Assembly: GCF_004362825.1 (NCBI RefSeq)
Contig: NZ_SNXZ01000001.1
Location: 1,426,001-1,490,000, forward strand
DNA length: 64,000 bases
Source: Labedaea rhizosphaerae
Lineage (GTDB): Bacteria > Actinomycetota > Actinomycetes > Mycobacteriales > Pseudonocardiaceae
Direction of reading: 5' to 3'
A model generated the notes under the pieces. It was not told where the DNA came from. It did no database searches and saw nothing but the letters and a program-made list of their open reading frames with translations. Shown here piece after piece: positions 9,141 through 18,506 of this stretch (positions are counted from its first letter, which is position 1; each line of letters begins with the position of its first letter). Made by a program: the position numbers and the translations under genes.

Positions 9141-11410
9141 CCCAGCTGGACACCGTCGCGCACGCGGCCGAGACCCCGGACACCGAGCAGCCGTTCCGCG
9201 AGCTCGGCCTCAAGGACGACGAGTACGCCCGCATCCGCGAGATCCTCGGCCGCCGGCCCACCGACGCCGAGCTCGCCATGTACTCGGTGATGTGGAGCGA
9301 GCACTGCTCCTACAAATCGTCGAAGGTGCATTGGAAGCACTGGTCGGCGAACACCACGCCGGAGATGAAGGCCAAGATGCTGGCCGGCATCGGCGAGAAC
9401 GCGGGCGTGGTCGACATCGGCGACGGCTGGGCGGCCACGTTCAAGCTCGAGTCGCACAACCACCCGTCCTACGTGGAGCCCTACCAGGGCGCGGCCACCG
9501 GCGTCGGCGGCATCGTGCGCGACATCATGGCGATGGGCGCGCGCCCGCTCGCGGTGATGGACCCGCTGCGCTTCGGGGCCGCGGACCACCCCGACACCCG
9601 GCGCGTGCTGCCCGGCGTGGTCGCGGGCGTCGGCGGCTACGGCAACTGCCTGGGCCTGCCCAACATCGGTGGCGAGGTCGTGTTCGACCCGTCCTACCAA
9701 GGCAATCCGCTGGTGAACGCGTTGTGCGTGGGTGCGATGCGGGCCGAGGACCTGCACCTGGCCCACGCGTCGGGCACCGGCAACAAGGTCATCCTGTTCG
9801 GCGCGCGCACCGGCCTGGACGGCATCGGCGGCGTGTCCGTGCTCGCCTCGGACACCTTCTCCGGCGACGAGGGTGGCAGCGGCCGCAAGAAGCTGCCGTC
9901 GGTGCAGGTGGGCGACCCGTTCACCGAGAAGGTGCTGATCGAGTGCTGCCTCGAGCTCTTCGCCGAGAAGATCGTGGTCGGCATCCAGGACCTCGGCGGC
10001 GCCGGGTTGTCCTGCGCCACCTCGGAGCTGGCCTCCGCGGGCGACGGCGGCATGCGGGTCGAGCTCGACAAGGTTCCGTTGCGCGCCAAGGGGATGACGC
10101 CGGCCGAGGTGCTCTCCAGCGAGTCGCAGGAGCGCATGTGCGCGGTCGTCCGTCCGTCCGATGTGGACGCCTTCATGGCCGTGTGCCGCAAGTGGGACGT
10201 CATCGCCACCGAGATCGGTGAGGTCACCGAGGGCGACCGGCTGGTGATCACCTGGCACGGCGAGACCGTCGTCGACGTGCCGCCGCGCACCGTCGCGCAC
10301 GAGGGCCCGATGTACGAGCGGCCGATCGCGCGGCCCGCCGACCAGGACGCGCTCATCGCCGACACCCCGGACGGCCTGACCCGCCCGCGCGGCGAAGAGG
10401 AACTCGCCGCCACGCTCATGCGGATGGTCGCCTCGCCGAACCTGGCATCGCGGCGCTGGGTCACCCAGCAGTACGACCGCTACGTGCGCGGCGGCACCGT
10501 GCTCGCGCAGCCGTCGGACACGGGCATGATCCGCATCGACGAGGAGACCGGGCGCGGCGTCGCGCTGGCCACCGACTGCAACGCGCGGTTCGTCAAGCTC
10601 GACCCGTACCAGGGCACGCAGCTGGCGCTGGCCGAGGCGTACCGCAACGTCGCCGTCTCCGGGGCCACCCCGCTGGCCGTGACCAACTGCCTGAACTTCG
10701 GCTCGCCGGAGGACCCAGGCGTGATGTGGCAGTTCGAGCAGGCCGTGCGCGGCCTGGCCGAGGGCTGCAAGGAACTGGGCATCCCGGTCACCGGCGGCAA
10801 CGTCAGCTTCTACAACCAGACCGGCACCACGGCGATCCTGCCGACGCCGGTGGTCGGCGTGCTCGGCGTCATCGACGACGTGCGCGACCGCGTCCCGACC
10901 GGGCTCGGCGCGGGCCAGACCTTGCTGCTGCTCGGCGAGACCCACGACGAGTTCGGCGGGTCGGAGTGGGCGAACGTGGTGCACGGCCACCTCGGCGGCA
11001 CGCCGCCGAAGGTCGACCTGGCCCGGGAGAAGCTGCTCGCCGAGGTGCTGGCCGAGGGCGCCCGGTCCGGGCTGCTCGCCGCCGCGCACGACCTGTCCGA
11101 CGGCGGCCTCGCGCAGGCGCTGGTCGAGGCCTGCCTGCTCGGCGACGTCGGCGCTTCGGTGACCCTCGCCGACGACCAGGACGCGTTCGTGCAGTTGTTC
11201 AGCGAGTCGGCCGGACGCGTGCTCGTCGCCGTTCCGCGCCCGGAGGAGATGCGGTTCACCGAGCTGTGCGCCGCGCGTGGCCTGCCGTGGCGCAAGACGG
11301 GCACGGTCGACGACGAGTCCGACGCGCTGGAGATCGCGGGTGTGGGGGCGTTCGCGCTGGCCGACCTGCGTGCGGCCTGGGAAGGCACGCTGCCCGCGTT
11401 GTTCGACTGA
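9137..11410 (+). CDS. purL: Phosphoribosylformylglycinamidine synthase subunit PurL
   Basis: 757 aa, the short (PurS/PurQ-dependent) PurL type. Recognisable blocks: [12 protein letters not shown] near residue 55, [17 protein letters not shown], the ATP-binding region [16 protein letters not shown], and a second ammonia-ligase-like half with [10 protein letters not shown]. It catalyses ATP-dependent conversion of FGAR to FGAM with ammonia delivered from PurQ. The ATG overlaps the purQ stop. Transcription probably ends at the hairpin directly after the stop codon. Confidence 0.97.
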   Translation: MTQLDTVAHAAETPDTEQPFRELGLKDDEYARIREILGRRPTDAELAMYSVMWSEHCSYKSSKVHWKHWSANTTPEMKAKMLAGIGENAGVVDIGDGWAATFKLESHNHPSYVEPYQGAATGVGGIVRDIMAMGARPLAVMDPLRFGAADHPDTRRVLPGVVAGVGGYGNCLGLPNIGGEVVFDPSYQGNPLVNALCVGAMRAEDLHLAHASGTGNKVILFGARTGLDGIGGVSVLASDTFSGDEGGSGRKKLPSVQVGDPFTEKVLIECCLELFAEKIVVGIQDLGGAGLSCATSELASAGDGGMRVELDKVPLRAKGMTPAEVLSSESQERMCAVVRPSDVDAFMAVCRKWDVIATEIGEVTEGDRLVITWHGETVVDVPPRTVAHEGPMYERPIARPADQDALIADTPDGLTRPRGEEELAATLMRMVASPNLASRRWVTQQYDRYVRGGTVLAQPSDTGMIRIDEETGRGVALATDCNARFVKLDPYQGTQLALAEAYRNVAVSGATPLAVTNCLNFGSPEDPGVMWQFEQAVRGLAEGCKELGIPVTGGNVSFYNQTGTTAILPTPVVGVLGVIDDVRDRVPTGLGAGQTLLLLGETHDEFGGSEWANVVHGHLGGTPPKVDLAREKLLAEVLAEGARSGLLAAAHDLSDGGLAQALVEACLLGDVGASVTLADDQDAFVQLFSESAGRVLVAVPRPEEMRFTELCAARGLPWRKTGTVDDESDALEIAGVGAFALADLRAAWEGTLPALFD

Positions 11411-11416
11411 CACGAA

Positions 11417-11451
11417 GCGGCCGGGCCCCGCGGGGAATGGGGCCCGGCCGC
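11417..11451. terminator. Hairpin terminator between purL and the GH25 gene
   Basis: A perfect 13-bp inverted repeat (GCGGCCGGGCCCC with its complement) encloses a 9-base loop. It begins 6 bases after the purL stop and lies 13 bases before the end of the convergent muramidase gene. There is no T-run, as is usual in actinomycetes, and it can serve both directions. Confidence 0.8.
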
Positions 11452-11464
11452 GTCGCGAAACAAC

Positions 11465-12319
11465 TCAGTCGTGGTTGGTGGCGAACGCCTGCAGACGGTC
11501 GTAGGCGCCGTTGAACTGGTTCTTGTCCATGCCCCCGGAAGAGCTGTACTGCCAGATCGTGTAGACCGACCAGGCGTAGGGCAGGGTGCCTGCCGAGGTG
11601 GCGTAGCGGGCCACCCACAGCGGGTTGGTCGAGCTGAAGTCGCTGTTGCCGACGCACTCGCTCCACCAGCTGGTCGCCGTGTAGATGGCCGGCCACTTGT
11701 TCGTACGGGAGTGGTAGCGGTTGCTGAACGACAGGATCCAGTTGGTCATCGACGCCTTCGAGAGCCCGTAGCAGTCGCCGCCGTACGGGTTCCACTCGAT
11801 GTCCAGCGCGCCCGGCAGCGTCTTGCCGTCGGCGGACCAGCCGCCGCCGTGGCTGATGAAGTAGTCGGCCTGGGTGGCGCCGCTCGACACGTCAGGACGG
11901 GCGAAGTGGTAGGCGCCGCGGATCATGCCGACGTTGTAGGAACCGTTGTACTGCTGGGCGAAGTACGGGTTGGTGTAGCCGGTGCCCTCGGTCGCCTTGA
12001 CGTAGGCGAACCGCTTGCCCGCACCCCACCAGGACGACCAGTTGACGTTGCCCTGGTAGCTGGCGACGTCGATGCCCTCGACGGTGGCCATCAGGTGCGG
12101 CACCTGGTCCTCGGAGACCTGGGTTCCTGGCTCGTGCAGGCGAACCATCGAACCCATGGTGTGGTTGCCGGTCGCGTTCATGACCGCCAGGTTGGGCCCC
12201 GCGGGGGACGGGGCGGCCGCATCGGCCTGGTTTAACGAAGCGACGACGAACACGCTTGCGGACACTGCGACTGCTGCCGCCAAGGCAGCTCGCAGGCCCT
12301 TTCGAGCAGTGAGCCTCAT
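11465..12319 (-). CDS. Secreted GH25 muramidase (lysozyme M1 / Cpl-1 type), copy 1
   Basis: 284 aa, start at MRLTARKG. Residues 1-35 form a signal peptide ending ADAAAP. The GH25 domain begins at GIDVASYQGN (Asp84) and contains YVKATEGTGY (Glu111), GAYHFARPD and ALDIEW (Asp173, Glu175), the acidic residues that line the active site in this family. It hydrolyses the MurNAc-GlcNAc bond of peptidoglycan outside the cell. It is a close paralogue of the next gene, and the promoter is also conserved between the two. Confidence 0.95.
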   Translation of the reverse strand: MRLTARKGLRAALAAAVAVSASVFVVASLNQADAAAPSPAGPNLAVMNATGNHTMGSMVRLHEPGTQVSEDQVPHLMATVEGIDVASYQGNVNWSSWWGAGKRFAYVKATEGTGYTNPYFAQQYNGSYNVGMIRGAYHFARPDVSSGATQADYFISHGGGWSADGKTLPGALDIEWNPYGGDCYGLSKASMTNWILSFSNRYHSRTNKWPAIYTATSWWSECVGNSDFSSTNPLWVARYATSAGTLPYAWSVYTIWQYSSSGGMDKNQFNGAYDRLQAFATNHD

Positions 12320-12346
12320 GGATTGAGCCCTTTCGGATTGCCCTCG

Positions 12347-12375
12347 CGCGCGGCCCGAGTCGGGGTGGCCGCGCG
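12347..12375 (-). other. 5'-UTR hairpin of GH25 copy 1
   Basis: A perfect 9-bp stem (CGCGCGGCC with its complement) closes an 11-base loop, 28 bases before the start codon. The outer flanks 12339-12345 and 12377-12383 can extend the stem. Copy 2 has the same loop sequence with a 7-bp stem at 13344-13368, so the structure is conserved between the duplicated genes. Its function is unknown; it could affect mRNA stability or translation. Confidence 0.5.
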
Positions 12376-12382
12376 TGAGGGC

Positions 12383-12412
12383 ATCCTGTGGCATTCACCA
12401 CCCAAAAGTCAC
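12383..12412 (-). promoter_or_regulatory. Predicted promoter of GH25 copy 1 with upstream box
   Basis: Read on the minus strand: a -35-like GTGACT, an 18-base spacer and a -10-like CAGGAT. Copy 2 has GTGACA, 18 bases and CACAAT at 13378-13407. The spacers share the string GAATGCCACA. A 16-base box just upstream (ACACGCCACTCGTGAC here, ACACGTTACTAGTGAC in copy 2) overlaps the -35 and is partly palindromic, which suggests a shared regulator. Confidence 0.45.
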
Positions 12413-12466
12413 GAGTGGCGTGTTAATTACTGACGTAATTCGCCCATCCGGCCGAAGATCACCTGG

Positions 12467-13315
12467 TCACGGGGTCGTGGCGAGGACCTGCAGCCGGTCC
12501 ATGCCCGCGCTGAAGGTGTCCTTGTCCATGTTGCCCGCGGAGCTGTACTGCCAGAACGTGTAGAAGGTCCACGCGTAGGGCAGGGTGCCGACGGTCGAGG
12601 CGTACCGCGCGACCCACAACGGGTTGGTGGACGTGAAGTCACCGCCGTTGCCGGTGCACTGCGACCACCAGCTCGTCGCCGTGTAGATGACCGGCCAGCG
12701 GTTGGTCTTCGCGTGGTACTCGTCGCTGAACGCCTTGATCCACTGCACCATCGCGCCGGTGGACAGGCCATAGCAGGCCGAGTTCGGGCCCCACTCGATG
12801 TCCAGCGTGCCCGGCAGCGTCTTGCCGTCGGCCGACCAGCCGCCGCCGTGCGCCACGAAGTAGTCGGCCTGCGCCGCGCCGCCCGAGAGGTCCGGGCGGG
12901 CGTAGTGGTACGCGCCGCGGATCATGCCGACGTTGTACGAGCCGATGTACTGCTGGCTGAAGTACGGGTTGGTGTAGCCGGTGCCCTCGGTCGCCTTGAC
13001 GTAGGCGAACCGCTTTCCCTGGCCCCACCAGTAGTTCCAGTCGACGTTGCCCTGGTAGCTGGAGACGTCGATGCCCTCGACCGACGCCTGCAGGCGCGGT
13101 GCCTGCTGCTGGTCCTGCGCGGCCGGCTCGTGCTTGCGGATCGACGCGCCCATCGCGTGGTTGCCGGTCTGGTCCATCAGCGCGACGTCCGGGCCGCCCG
13201 CGGCCGGAACGGCGGCGTCGGCCTGGTTCAGCGCGACGACGCCTAACACGCTTGCGGACAGGGCGACGGCGGCCGCGAGTGCGACGCGCACGCCCCTTCG
13301 AGCGGTGAAACTCAT
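12467..13315 (-). CDS. Secreted GH25 muramidase, copy 2
   Basis: 282 aa, start at MSFTARRG preceded by GGAGGG. Same architecture as copy 1: signal peptide to about residue 35, a linker containing TGNHAMG, then the GH25 domain starting at GIDVSSYQGN, with YVKATEGTGY and TLDIEW intact. Long identical stretches (for example TGYTNPYF and YNVGMIRGAYH) show a fairly recent tandem duplication that included the promoter and 5' UTR. It is likely a cell-wall-remodelling or bacteriolytic enzyme. Confidence 0.95.
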   Translation of the reverse strand: MSFTARRGVRVALAAAVALSASVLGVVALNQADAAVPAAGGPDVALMDQTGNHAMGASIRKHEPAAQDQQQAPRLQASVEGIDVSSYQGNVDWNYWWGQGKRFAYVKATEGTGYTNPYFSQQYIGSYNVGMIRGAYHYARPDLSGGAAQADYFVAHGGGWSADGKTLPGTLDIEWGPNSACYGLSTGAMVQWIKAFSDEYHAKTNRWPVIYTATSWWSQCTGNGGDFTSTNPLWVARYASTVGTLPYAWTFYTFWQYSSAGNMDKDTFSAGMDRLQVLATTP

Positions 13316-13377
13316 GGGTGATCCCTCCGAAGTGCCCTCGACATGCGGCCCGGGTCGGGGTGGCCGCACCGCTACCG

Positions 13378-13407
13378 ATTGTGTGGCATTCGCCACCTGA
13401 CTGTCAC
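13378..13407 (-). promoter_or_regulatory. Predicted promoter of GH25 copy 2
   Basis: Minus-strand GTGACA, an 18-base spacer and CACAAT, with the near-palindromic GTTACTAGTGAC overlapping the -35. It aligns without gaps to the promoter of copy 1. The regulator is unidentified. Confidence 0.45.
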
Positions 13408-13552
13408 TAGTAACGTGTGAAAAAATCACCAACCTGGTCCGGATGGCCCTAGGTGGGTATCCGTCGTGCAGGGTGGAAAGGCACGATTCGACGGCTTCGG
13501 GCCCGCCTCCGTATCCTGCGGATCAGCCCAGGTCAACCGGGGAGGGGGCGCG

Positions 13553-15679
13553 GTGGCACTGCCGGAACGTGGCGACCGCGACCAGACCGCTTGGCGGGCG
13601 CGCTTCGCCGAGCGGTGGTTGGACGCGCTCACGACGGCCAACTACGTCCCCATGCCCTTGCCCGCGCTGCAACACAAGCTCATCGAGTTCACCGACGTGC
13701 TGGCCGGGCAGCTGCTCGGCGAGGAGTTCGACGAGGCCGTCTGCGAGCAGCTGGGCACCGACCTGGTGCGGATGCGCTTCACCAGGGAACCCGTGCTCGG
13801 CCACACGCTGCGCCTGGTCGGCGACGACCTGCTGCCGCTGATGGGCGAGGCGGACAACCCGCGAGCCCGCGACCGGATGACCCGGGTGCTGGCCGGGCTG
13901 GCCGTCGGGTTCGGCACCGAGCGCACCCGTTCCCTGCTGCACCAGCAGGAGACCAGCCGCCGCGCCGCGCTCGAGGTGCGCGCGTCCATGGAACGCGAAC
14001 TGCGCACCAGCGAGGCCCGGTTCCGGGCGATGTTCACCCAGGCCGGCGTCGGCATGGTGATCGTCGGCGCCGACGAACGCTTCGTCGAGGCCAACAAGGC
14101 GTTCGCCGACATGCTGGGCTACACCGTCGACGAGCTGCGAGGCTTGCCGATCAGCACGACCCGGCGCCCGGACGAGCCCGCCGAGCTGCGCAGGCCCTAC
14201 CGCGAGATGATGGCGGGCACCCGCGACACCTACCGCATGGACCGCAGCATCCGCCGCAAGGACGGCTCGCTGCTCTGGTGCGCCATGAGCGCGACGGTGG
14301 TCCGCGCCGAGGATGACAGCCCGCTGTTCATCGTCGCGGTCGTCGAGGACATCACCGAGCGCCGGGAGTTCGAGCAGCGGCTGCGCCACCAGGCCACCCA
14401 CGACCCGCTCACCGGCCTGCCCAACCGCGCGCTCTTCGCCGAGCGGCTGACCGCGGCGTTCGAGCAGGACGAAGACACCCGGGTCGCGCTCTGCTACCTC
14501 GACCTGGACGGCTTCAAGGTCATCAACGACAGCCTCGGCCACGAGATCGGCGACCGGCTGCTTATAGCCGTGGGCGCCCGGCTCGCCGAACTGACGACCG
14601 AGTCCATGCTGCTGGCCCGGATGGGCGGCGACGAGTTCGTCATCCTGGTGCCGCACGCCGGGCGCGCGGACGTCGTCGAACTGGCCGCGGAGATCCAGCG
14701 CCGGCTCGCCGAACCGGTGGGGATCGGCGGTCACCGGCTCTCGGTGTCGGCCAGCATCGGCATCGTCGAGCGCCGCGCGGGCGACAGCACGCCGGCCGAG
14801 CTCATGCGCGACGCCGACGTGACGCTCTACTGGGCCAAGGCCGACGGCAAGAACACGTGGGCGGTCTACGACCGGGAACGCAACGCCCGCGAGGTCGCCC
14901 GGTTCAGCCTGTCGGCCCGGATGCCCGCGGCGCTGGAGCGCGAGGAGTTCTACGTCGACTACCAGCCGCTCGTGCGCCTGGTCGACCGCGCGCTGATCGG
15001 CGTCGAGGCCCTGGTGCGCTGGGAGCACCCGGAGTACGGCCGCCTCGGCCCCGACCAGTTCATCGGCCTGGCCGAGGAGACCGGGCTGATCGTGCCGCTC
15101 GGCAAGTGGGTGCTGCGCAAGGCGTGCGGGCAGGCCAAGCGCTGGCTCGACCGCTTCGGCGACAAGGCGCCCCTGGTCAGCGTGAACCTCTCGGCGCGGC
15201 AGGCAGGCGAGCCGACCTTCGTCTCCGACGTCGCGATGATCCTCGACGCGGCCGACCTGCCCGCCGAGCGCATCCAGCTGGAGCTGACCGAGACCGCGAT
15301 CATGGCGACCACCGGCGCGCCGCTGGAGGTGCTGCGCTCGCTGGCCGCGATGGGCGTGCGGATCGCCATCGACGACTTCGGCACCGGCTACTCCAACCTC
15401 ACCTACCTGCGCCACCTCCCGGTGCACGGGCTCAAACTGGCGGGCTCGTTCATGCACGGCATGCAGGGCCGGGACGCGGACCCCGTGGACACCAGGCTGG
15501 TGGACACCGTCGTGGGTCTCGCGCGGGTGCTCGGCCTCGAGGTCACCGCCGAGGGCGTGGAGACCGAGGCGCAGGCGCGGCGGCTGCTGGAGATCGGCTG
15601 CGACGTCGCCCAGGGGTGGCTGTTCGCCCGTCCGGGCCCACCCGAAGAGGTCGATCGGCTGATCACGCGGCCGGAGTAG
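13553..15679 (+). CDS. PAS-GGDEF-EAL protein, putative c-di-GMP synthase/phosphodiesterase
   Basis: 708 aa from GTG, with GGAGGGGG just upstream. Residues 1-140 form an all-helical N-terminal region of unknown role. PAS is at ~155-270 (ending DITERREFEQRL), GGDEF at ~280-440 with the active-site loop GGDEF at 358-362, and EAL at ~455-700 with EAL at 485-487 and DDFGTGYSNL downstream. No transmembrane segment is seen, so it should be cytosolic. Both catalytic signatures are intact, so it could make or degrade c-di-GMP. The RxxD product-inhibition site is not visible before GGDEF. A c-di-GMP effector (RsiG-like, 28925-29485) and a second cyclase (53967-54875) lie in the same window. Confidence 0.93.
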   Translation: MALPERGDRDQTAWRARFAERWLDALTTANYVPMPLPALQHKLIEFTDVLAGQLLGEEFDEAVCEQLGTDLVRMRFTREPVLGHTLRLVGDDLLPLMGEADNPRARDRMTRVLAGLAVGFGTERTRSLLHQQETSRRAALEVRASMERELRTSEARFRAMFTQAGVGMVIVGADERFVEANKAFADMLGYTVDELRGLPISTTRRPDEPAELRRPYREMMAGTRDTYRMDRSIRRKDGSLLWCAMSATVVRAEDDSPLFIVAVVEDITERREFEQRLRHQATHDPLTGLPNRALFAERLTAAFEQDEDTRVALCYLDLDGFKVINDSLGHEIGDRLLIAVGARLAELTTESMLLARMGGDEFVILVPHAGRADVVELAAEIQRRLAEPVGIGGHRLSVSASIGIVERRAGDSTPAELMRDADVTLYWAKADGKNTWAVYDRERNAREVARFSLSARMPAALEREEFYVDYQPLVRLVDRALIGVEALVRWEHPEYGRLGPDQFIGLAEETGLIVPLGKWVLRKACGQAKRWLDRFGDKAPLVSVNLSARQAGEPTFVSDVAMILDAADLPAERIQLELTETAIMATTGAPLEVLRSLAAMGVRIAIDDFGTGYSNLTYLRHLPVHGLKLAGSFMHGMQGRDADPVDTRLVDTVVGLARVLGLEVTAEGVETEAQARRLLEIGCDVAQGWLFARPGPPEEVDRLITRPE

Positions 15680-15726
15680 GCCGATCCGCCTGCGCGCCCC
15701 GCGCGGCCCCGGTAGGTTCACCGACC

Positions 15727-16374
15727 ATGGGACTTCGCGACCGGCCCGTCCTGATCATGGTCGCCCTCGCGGCGCTCGCCGGCCTCGTCTCGGCGTGCAC
15801 GAGCTCCGAACAGGGCACCCCGACGCCCGACACCTCCTCGTCAGCGCCGACCGCCCCGCCCACATCAGCCTCGGCGCCGACCCTTACGTCACCGCCGACC
15901 ACCGGTTCGGGCGGGACGACGATCGCCAACCCGATCGACCTGTCCGGGGTCAAGCCGTGTTCGTTGTTCACGTCCGCGGTCAGCGCGGCCGCCCAGACCA
16001 GCGGCGACGGCGGCACACCTCAGAAAGTCGAGGTGACGAGCCTGCCGGACGCAACCGGGTGCTTCCAGGTCAACGGGAAGGCCAACGTCGGTCTGACCAT
16101 CGCGATCGCGCTGAGCACCGACGTCAACGGCTACTCCAAGAGCCAGGCCGGGGCCGCGCAGCAGTTCGATGTCAAGGGCTACCCCGTGGTGGTCTTCCCC
16201 GCGAGCGGCGGCCTGCCTGGCTGCCTCGGCGGCATCGGCATGGCCGACCACCAGATGGTCTACCTGAGGTACGGCCTCGCCAATCCGACCGCGTCACCGC
16301 AGGTACCGCGGGACGAGCTCTGCTCGCGGCTGCGCCCGGTGGCTGAGCAAGTGGTAGCAAAGCTCACCGGTTGA
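15727..16374 (+). CDS. DUF3558-type lipoprotein, ESX cassette 1
   Basis: 215 aa. Signal peptide with lipobox (LVSAC, Cys about residue 24), a Ser/Thr/Pro linker to about residue 65, then a domain with VKPCSLFT, TGCFQV and a conserved Cys pair, as in the DUF3558 lipoproteins common next to ESX genes in Pseudonocardiales. It is expected on the outer face of the membrane. It lies upstream of a small Esx-like gene, and a similar lipoprotein sits inside cassette 2 (47050-47619). Confidence 0.8.
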   Translation: MGLRDRPVLIMVALAALAGLVSACTSSEQGTPTPDTSSSAPTAPPTSASAPTLTSPPTTGSGGTTIANPIDLSGVKPCSLFTSAVSAAAQTSGDGGTPQKVEVTSLPDATGCFQVNGKANVGLTIAIALSTDVNGYSKSQAGAAQQFDVKGYPVVVFPASGGLPGCLGGIGMADHQMVYLRYGLANPTASPQVPRDELCSRLRPVAEQVVAKLTG

Positions 16375-16444
16375 TGGACAAATGATGGACAAGTAACAGA
16401 AAATGTTCGCGATGGGGAACCGTTCCACAGCGGACGACATCTCA

Positions 16445-16464
16445 GCTAACGTCGTCGCGTTAGC
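16445..16464. promoter_or_regulatory. Inverted repeat upstream of the Esx-like gene of cassette 1
   Basis: GCTAACG, 6 bases, CGTTAGC: a perfect 7-bp inverted repeat centred about 33 bases before the GTG start. A direct repeat of TGATGGACAA occurs at the very end of the lipoprotein gene and just after it. It could be an operator or a small RNA hairpin; there is no further evidence. Confidence 0.35.
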
Positions 16465-16487
16465 ACACAGGCGGGGAGGCAGTTGCC

Positions 16488-16853
16488 GTGTTCATAGCGG
16501 ATGGTGGAGGCAGTCCGGCCCCCAAGCCGGCGATCGCGGGCGCTCAGCAGCACATGCGGATCGAGCCCGAAGCGATTGATGCGGCCTTCAAGCTCTTCGA
16601 CGACGCCTACAACAAGGTCACGGCCAAGATCAACGGGATCTACGACGCGAACCCGGGTCCGTGGAGCTACGACCCGGTGAGCGTGGAGACCTCGACGAAG
16701 TTCAACGAGCGCACCACGGGTGGTGCGGACTCGGCGATGGCAGCGCTGTCGGGGTACCAGAAGCAGCTGGAGAACGCGCGGGATGCGTTGAAGGCAGCCA
16801 AAGAGACGTACAAGAACCAGGACGAGTCGGCGCGGGCCGGCCTCACGGGCTGA
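16488..16853 (+). CDS. Small Esx-like type VII secretion substrate, cassette 1
   Basis: 121 aa from GTG. Two predicted helical stretches (about residues 28-50 and 75-110) are joined by a short turn with GPWSYDP, the helix-turn-helix shape of WXG100/PE-like ESX substrates. The C-terminal end carries YKNQDE, fitting the YxxxD/E secretion signal. It lies 20 bases before the WxG protein gene and two genes before EspG, so a heterodimer with that protein is likely. Exact family membership is inferred from size, context and the motif. Confidence 0.75.
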   Translation: MFIADGGGSPAPKPAIAGAQQHMRIEPEAIDAAFKLFDDAYNKVTAKINGIYDANPGPWSYDPVSVETSTKFNERTTGGADSAMAALSGYQKQLENARDALKAAKETYKNQDESARAGLTG

Positions 16854-16873
16854 GCTGACAAGGGGCGATCACC

Positions 16874-18499
16874 ATGGGGAACGTGCGCTGGCGTGGTTAC
16901 GACCACCCGACGATGTACGACATGATCAACAGTGGGCCGGGGGCCGAGGCGTCGACGCCCGTCACCACCTACTGGGAGAGCCTGTCCAAAGAACTGGACA
17001 CGATCAACAACGACCTCAACACCGGCCTGAGCAAGCTCAAGGTCTCGTGGGAGGGCGGCGCGGCCGACTCGGCCCAGGGTGGTCTCAACCCGCTGCAGCA
17101 GTGGACACAGGACGCGCAGACCGGCGCCGACATCATGAAGATCTCGTCGGTCGACCAGGCCCAGTACGTCTCGACCGCGCGCTCGAGCATGCCCGAGCCC
17201 GTGCAGGTCACCACCCCGGCGCCGAGCACGTGGGACAAGGTCAAGGCCGGCGGCGCCGCGGCGCTTGGCATCAACGGCCCGGCCGAGCAGGTCGCGCAGC
17301 AGTCCGCCGACCACGAGGCGCAGGAGGCCGCGCAGACCGCCGCGGCCCAGAAGGCCGTGCAGACCATGGAGACCTACCAGTCCAGCAGCGAGTGGAACAG
17401 CAGCACGCTCGGGACCTTCGTGCCCTCGCCGGACGTGGTGGTCTCGGTCAACCCGGAGAGCGGCCACGCCGTCACCCACGTGCAGTCGCGTGAGCAGAGC
17501 ACCCCGACCGGCACCGGCAGCACCTCCGGCACGACGCACGCGTCCGGCTTCGTCCAGCCGACCGGCACTTCCGGCCTGCCGACCAACCCGGGGACCAACC
17601 AGCCGCACACGCCGATCCAGACGACGCCGACGCCCACCACCCCGGTGAGCACGACGCCGACGCCCCCGGTGCAGACGACCAGCCCGAACTGGGCCACCCC
17701 GCCGACCGGGAACCCGACCAGCCCCACCAACCCGGTGCCGAACGGCCCGACCGGTGGTGTTGGCCAGCCGCTGCCGACGGAGACCAACCCCGGCAACGGC
17801 AACACCAACGTCCCGGGCGGTCCCGGCGGCCGCGGGCCGATCACCGGCCCGGTCAACGGCGAGCCGGCAGAGGGTCCGGTCCGCAACGGCGGCAACCCGC
17901 AGGGCGGGCGTGGCATCCTCCCGACCGAGGAGGGCCCGAACCGCGGTGGCGTGCCCCGTGGTGGCGTGCCGAGCGGCGGCCTGAACGAGCAGGTGTCGAA
18001 CCGCAACCCGCGGCTGCGCCCGGGTTCCGGCCCGAACGCCTTCGAAGAGGGCCGCGGCGGTGGGCGCGCGAACATCGGTGCCCGCAGCGCGAGCGCCTAC
18101 AACTACGGCGAGGGCGTCAACGGCGGCCGCGGCGGCGTGGCCGGTGAGCCCGGCAGCGCGAACGGCCGTGGCGGTACCGGCGGTGCCGGTCGCGGTGGCG
18201 TCGGTGGCGCGGGCGGTCGCGGTGGCTCGGGTGCCGGCGACGGTTCGCGTGGTGGCAACCGCTTCATCCGCAACGCCAACGCGGCGGAGGCCGAGGAGCG
18301 CCTCGGTGGTCGCGGCGGCAACGCCGGTGCCAACGGCAGCAAGGGCTCCGGCGGCCGGATGGGCCGTGGCAAGCGCGGCGAGGACGAAGAGGACTACGAG
18401 TACCAGCACGCCGACTACCTGGTGGACACCGAGGACGTCTTCCTCGACGACCGCCTCGTCGCGCCCCCGGTGATCGGCGACCGGTCGGGCACCGCGTGA
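16874..18499 (+). CDS. PPE-like WxG protein with Gly/Pro-rich C-terminus, cassette 1
   Basis: 541 aa. A helical N-terminal domain (~1-165) contains WEGGAADSA near residue 58 and SSMPEPV, the same motifs as in the cassette 2 protein. A Thr/Pro-rich linker (~205-300) follows, then a low-complexity Gly/Arg/Asn region (~300-500), and an acidic tail ending in YLVDTEDVF and APPVIG. The Gly region explains the strong codon bias here. It is probably an ESX-secreted surface or matrix protein chaperoned by the adjacent EspG. The tail is shared with 47640-49340 and is otherwise unexplained. Confidence 0.78.
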   Translation: MGNVRWRGYDHPTMYDMINSGPGAEASTPVTTYWESLSKELDTINNDLNTGLSKLKVSWEGGAADSAQGGLNPLQQWTQDAQTGADIMKISSVDQAQYVSTARSSMPEPVQVTTPAPSTWDKVKAGGAAALGINGPAEQVAQQSADHEAQEAAQTAAAQKAVQTMETYQSSSEWNSSTLGTFVPSPDVVVSVNPESGHAVTHVQSREQSTPTGTGSTSGTTHASGFVQPTGTSGLPTNPGTNQPHTPIQTTPTPTTPVSTTPTPPVQTTSPNWATPPTGNPTSPTNPVPNGPTGGVGQPLPTETNPGNGNTNVPGGPGGRGPITGPVNGEPAEGPVRNGGNPQGGRGILPTEEGPNRGGVPRGGVPSGGLNEQVSNRNPRLRPGSGPNAFEEGRGGGRANIGARSASAYNYGEGVNGGRGGVAGEPGSANGRGGTGGAGRGGVGGAGGRGGSGAGDGSRGGNRFIRNANAAEAEERLGGRGGNAGANGSKGSGGRMGRGKRGEDEEDYEYQHADYLVDTEDVFLDDRLVAPPVIGDRSGTA

Positions 18500-18506
18500 T
18501 CCAGCG

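Noticed and set aside
12320-12420. A ydaO (c-di-AMP) riboswitch before the GH25 genes
   Set aside because: The region is short and shows a single GC hairpin; the conserved ydaO sequence blocks are not seen.
17500-18400. CRISPR-like or tandem DNA repeats in the Gly-rich coding region
   Set aside because: The repetition is at the amino-acid level (Gly, Arg, Pro codons) without fixed-length repeats and spacers; no cas genes in the window.
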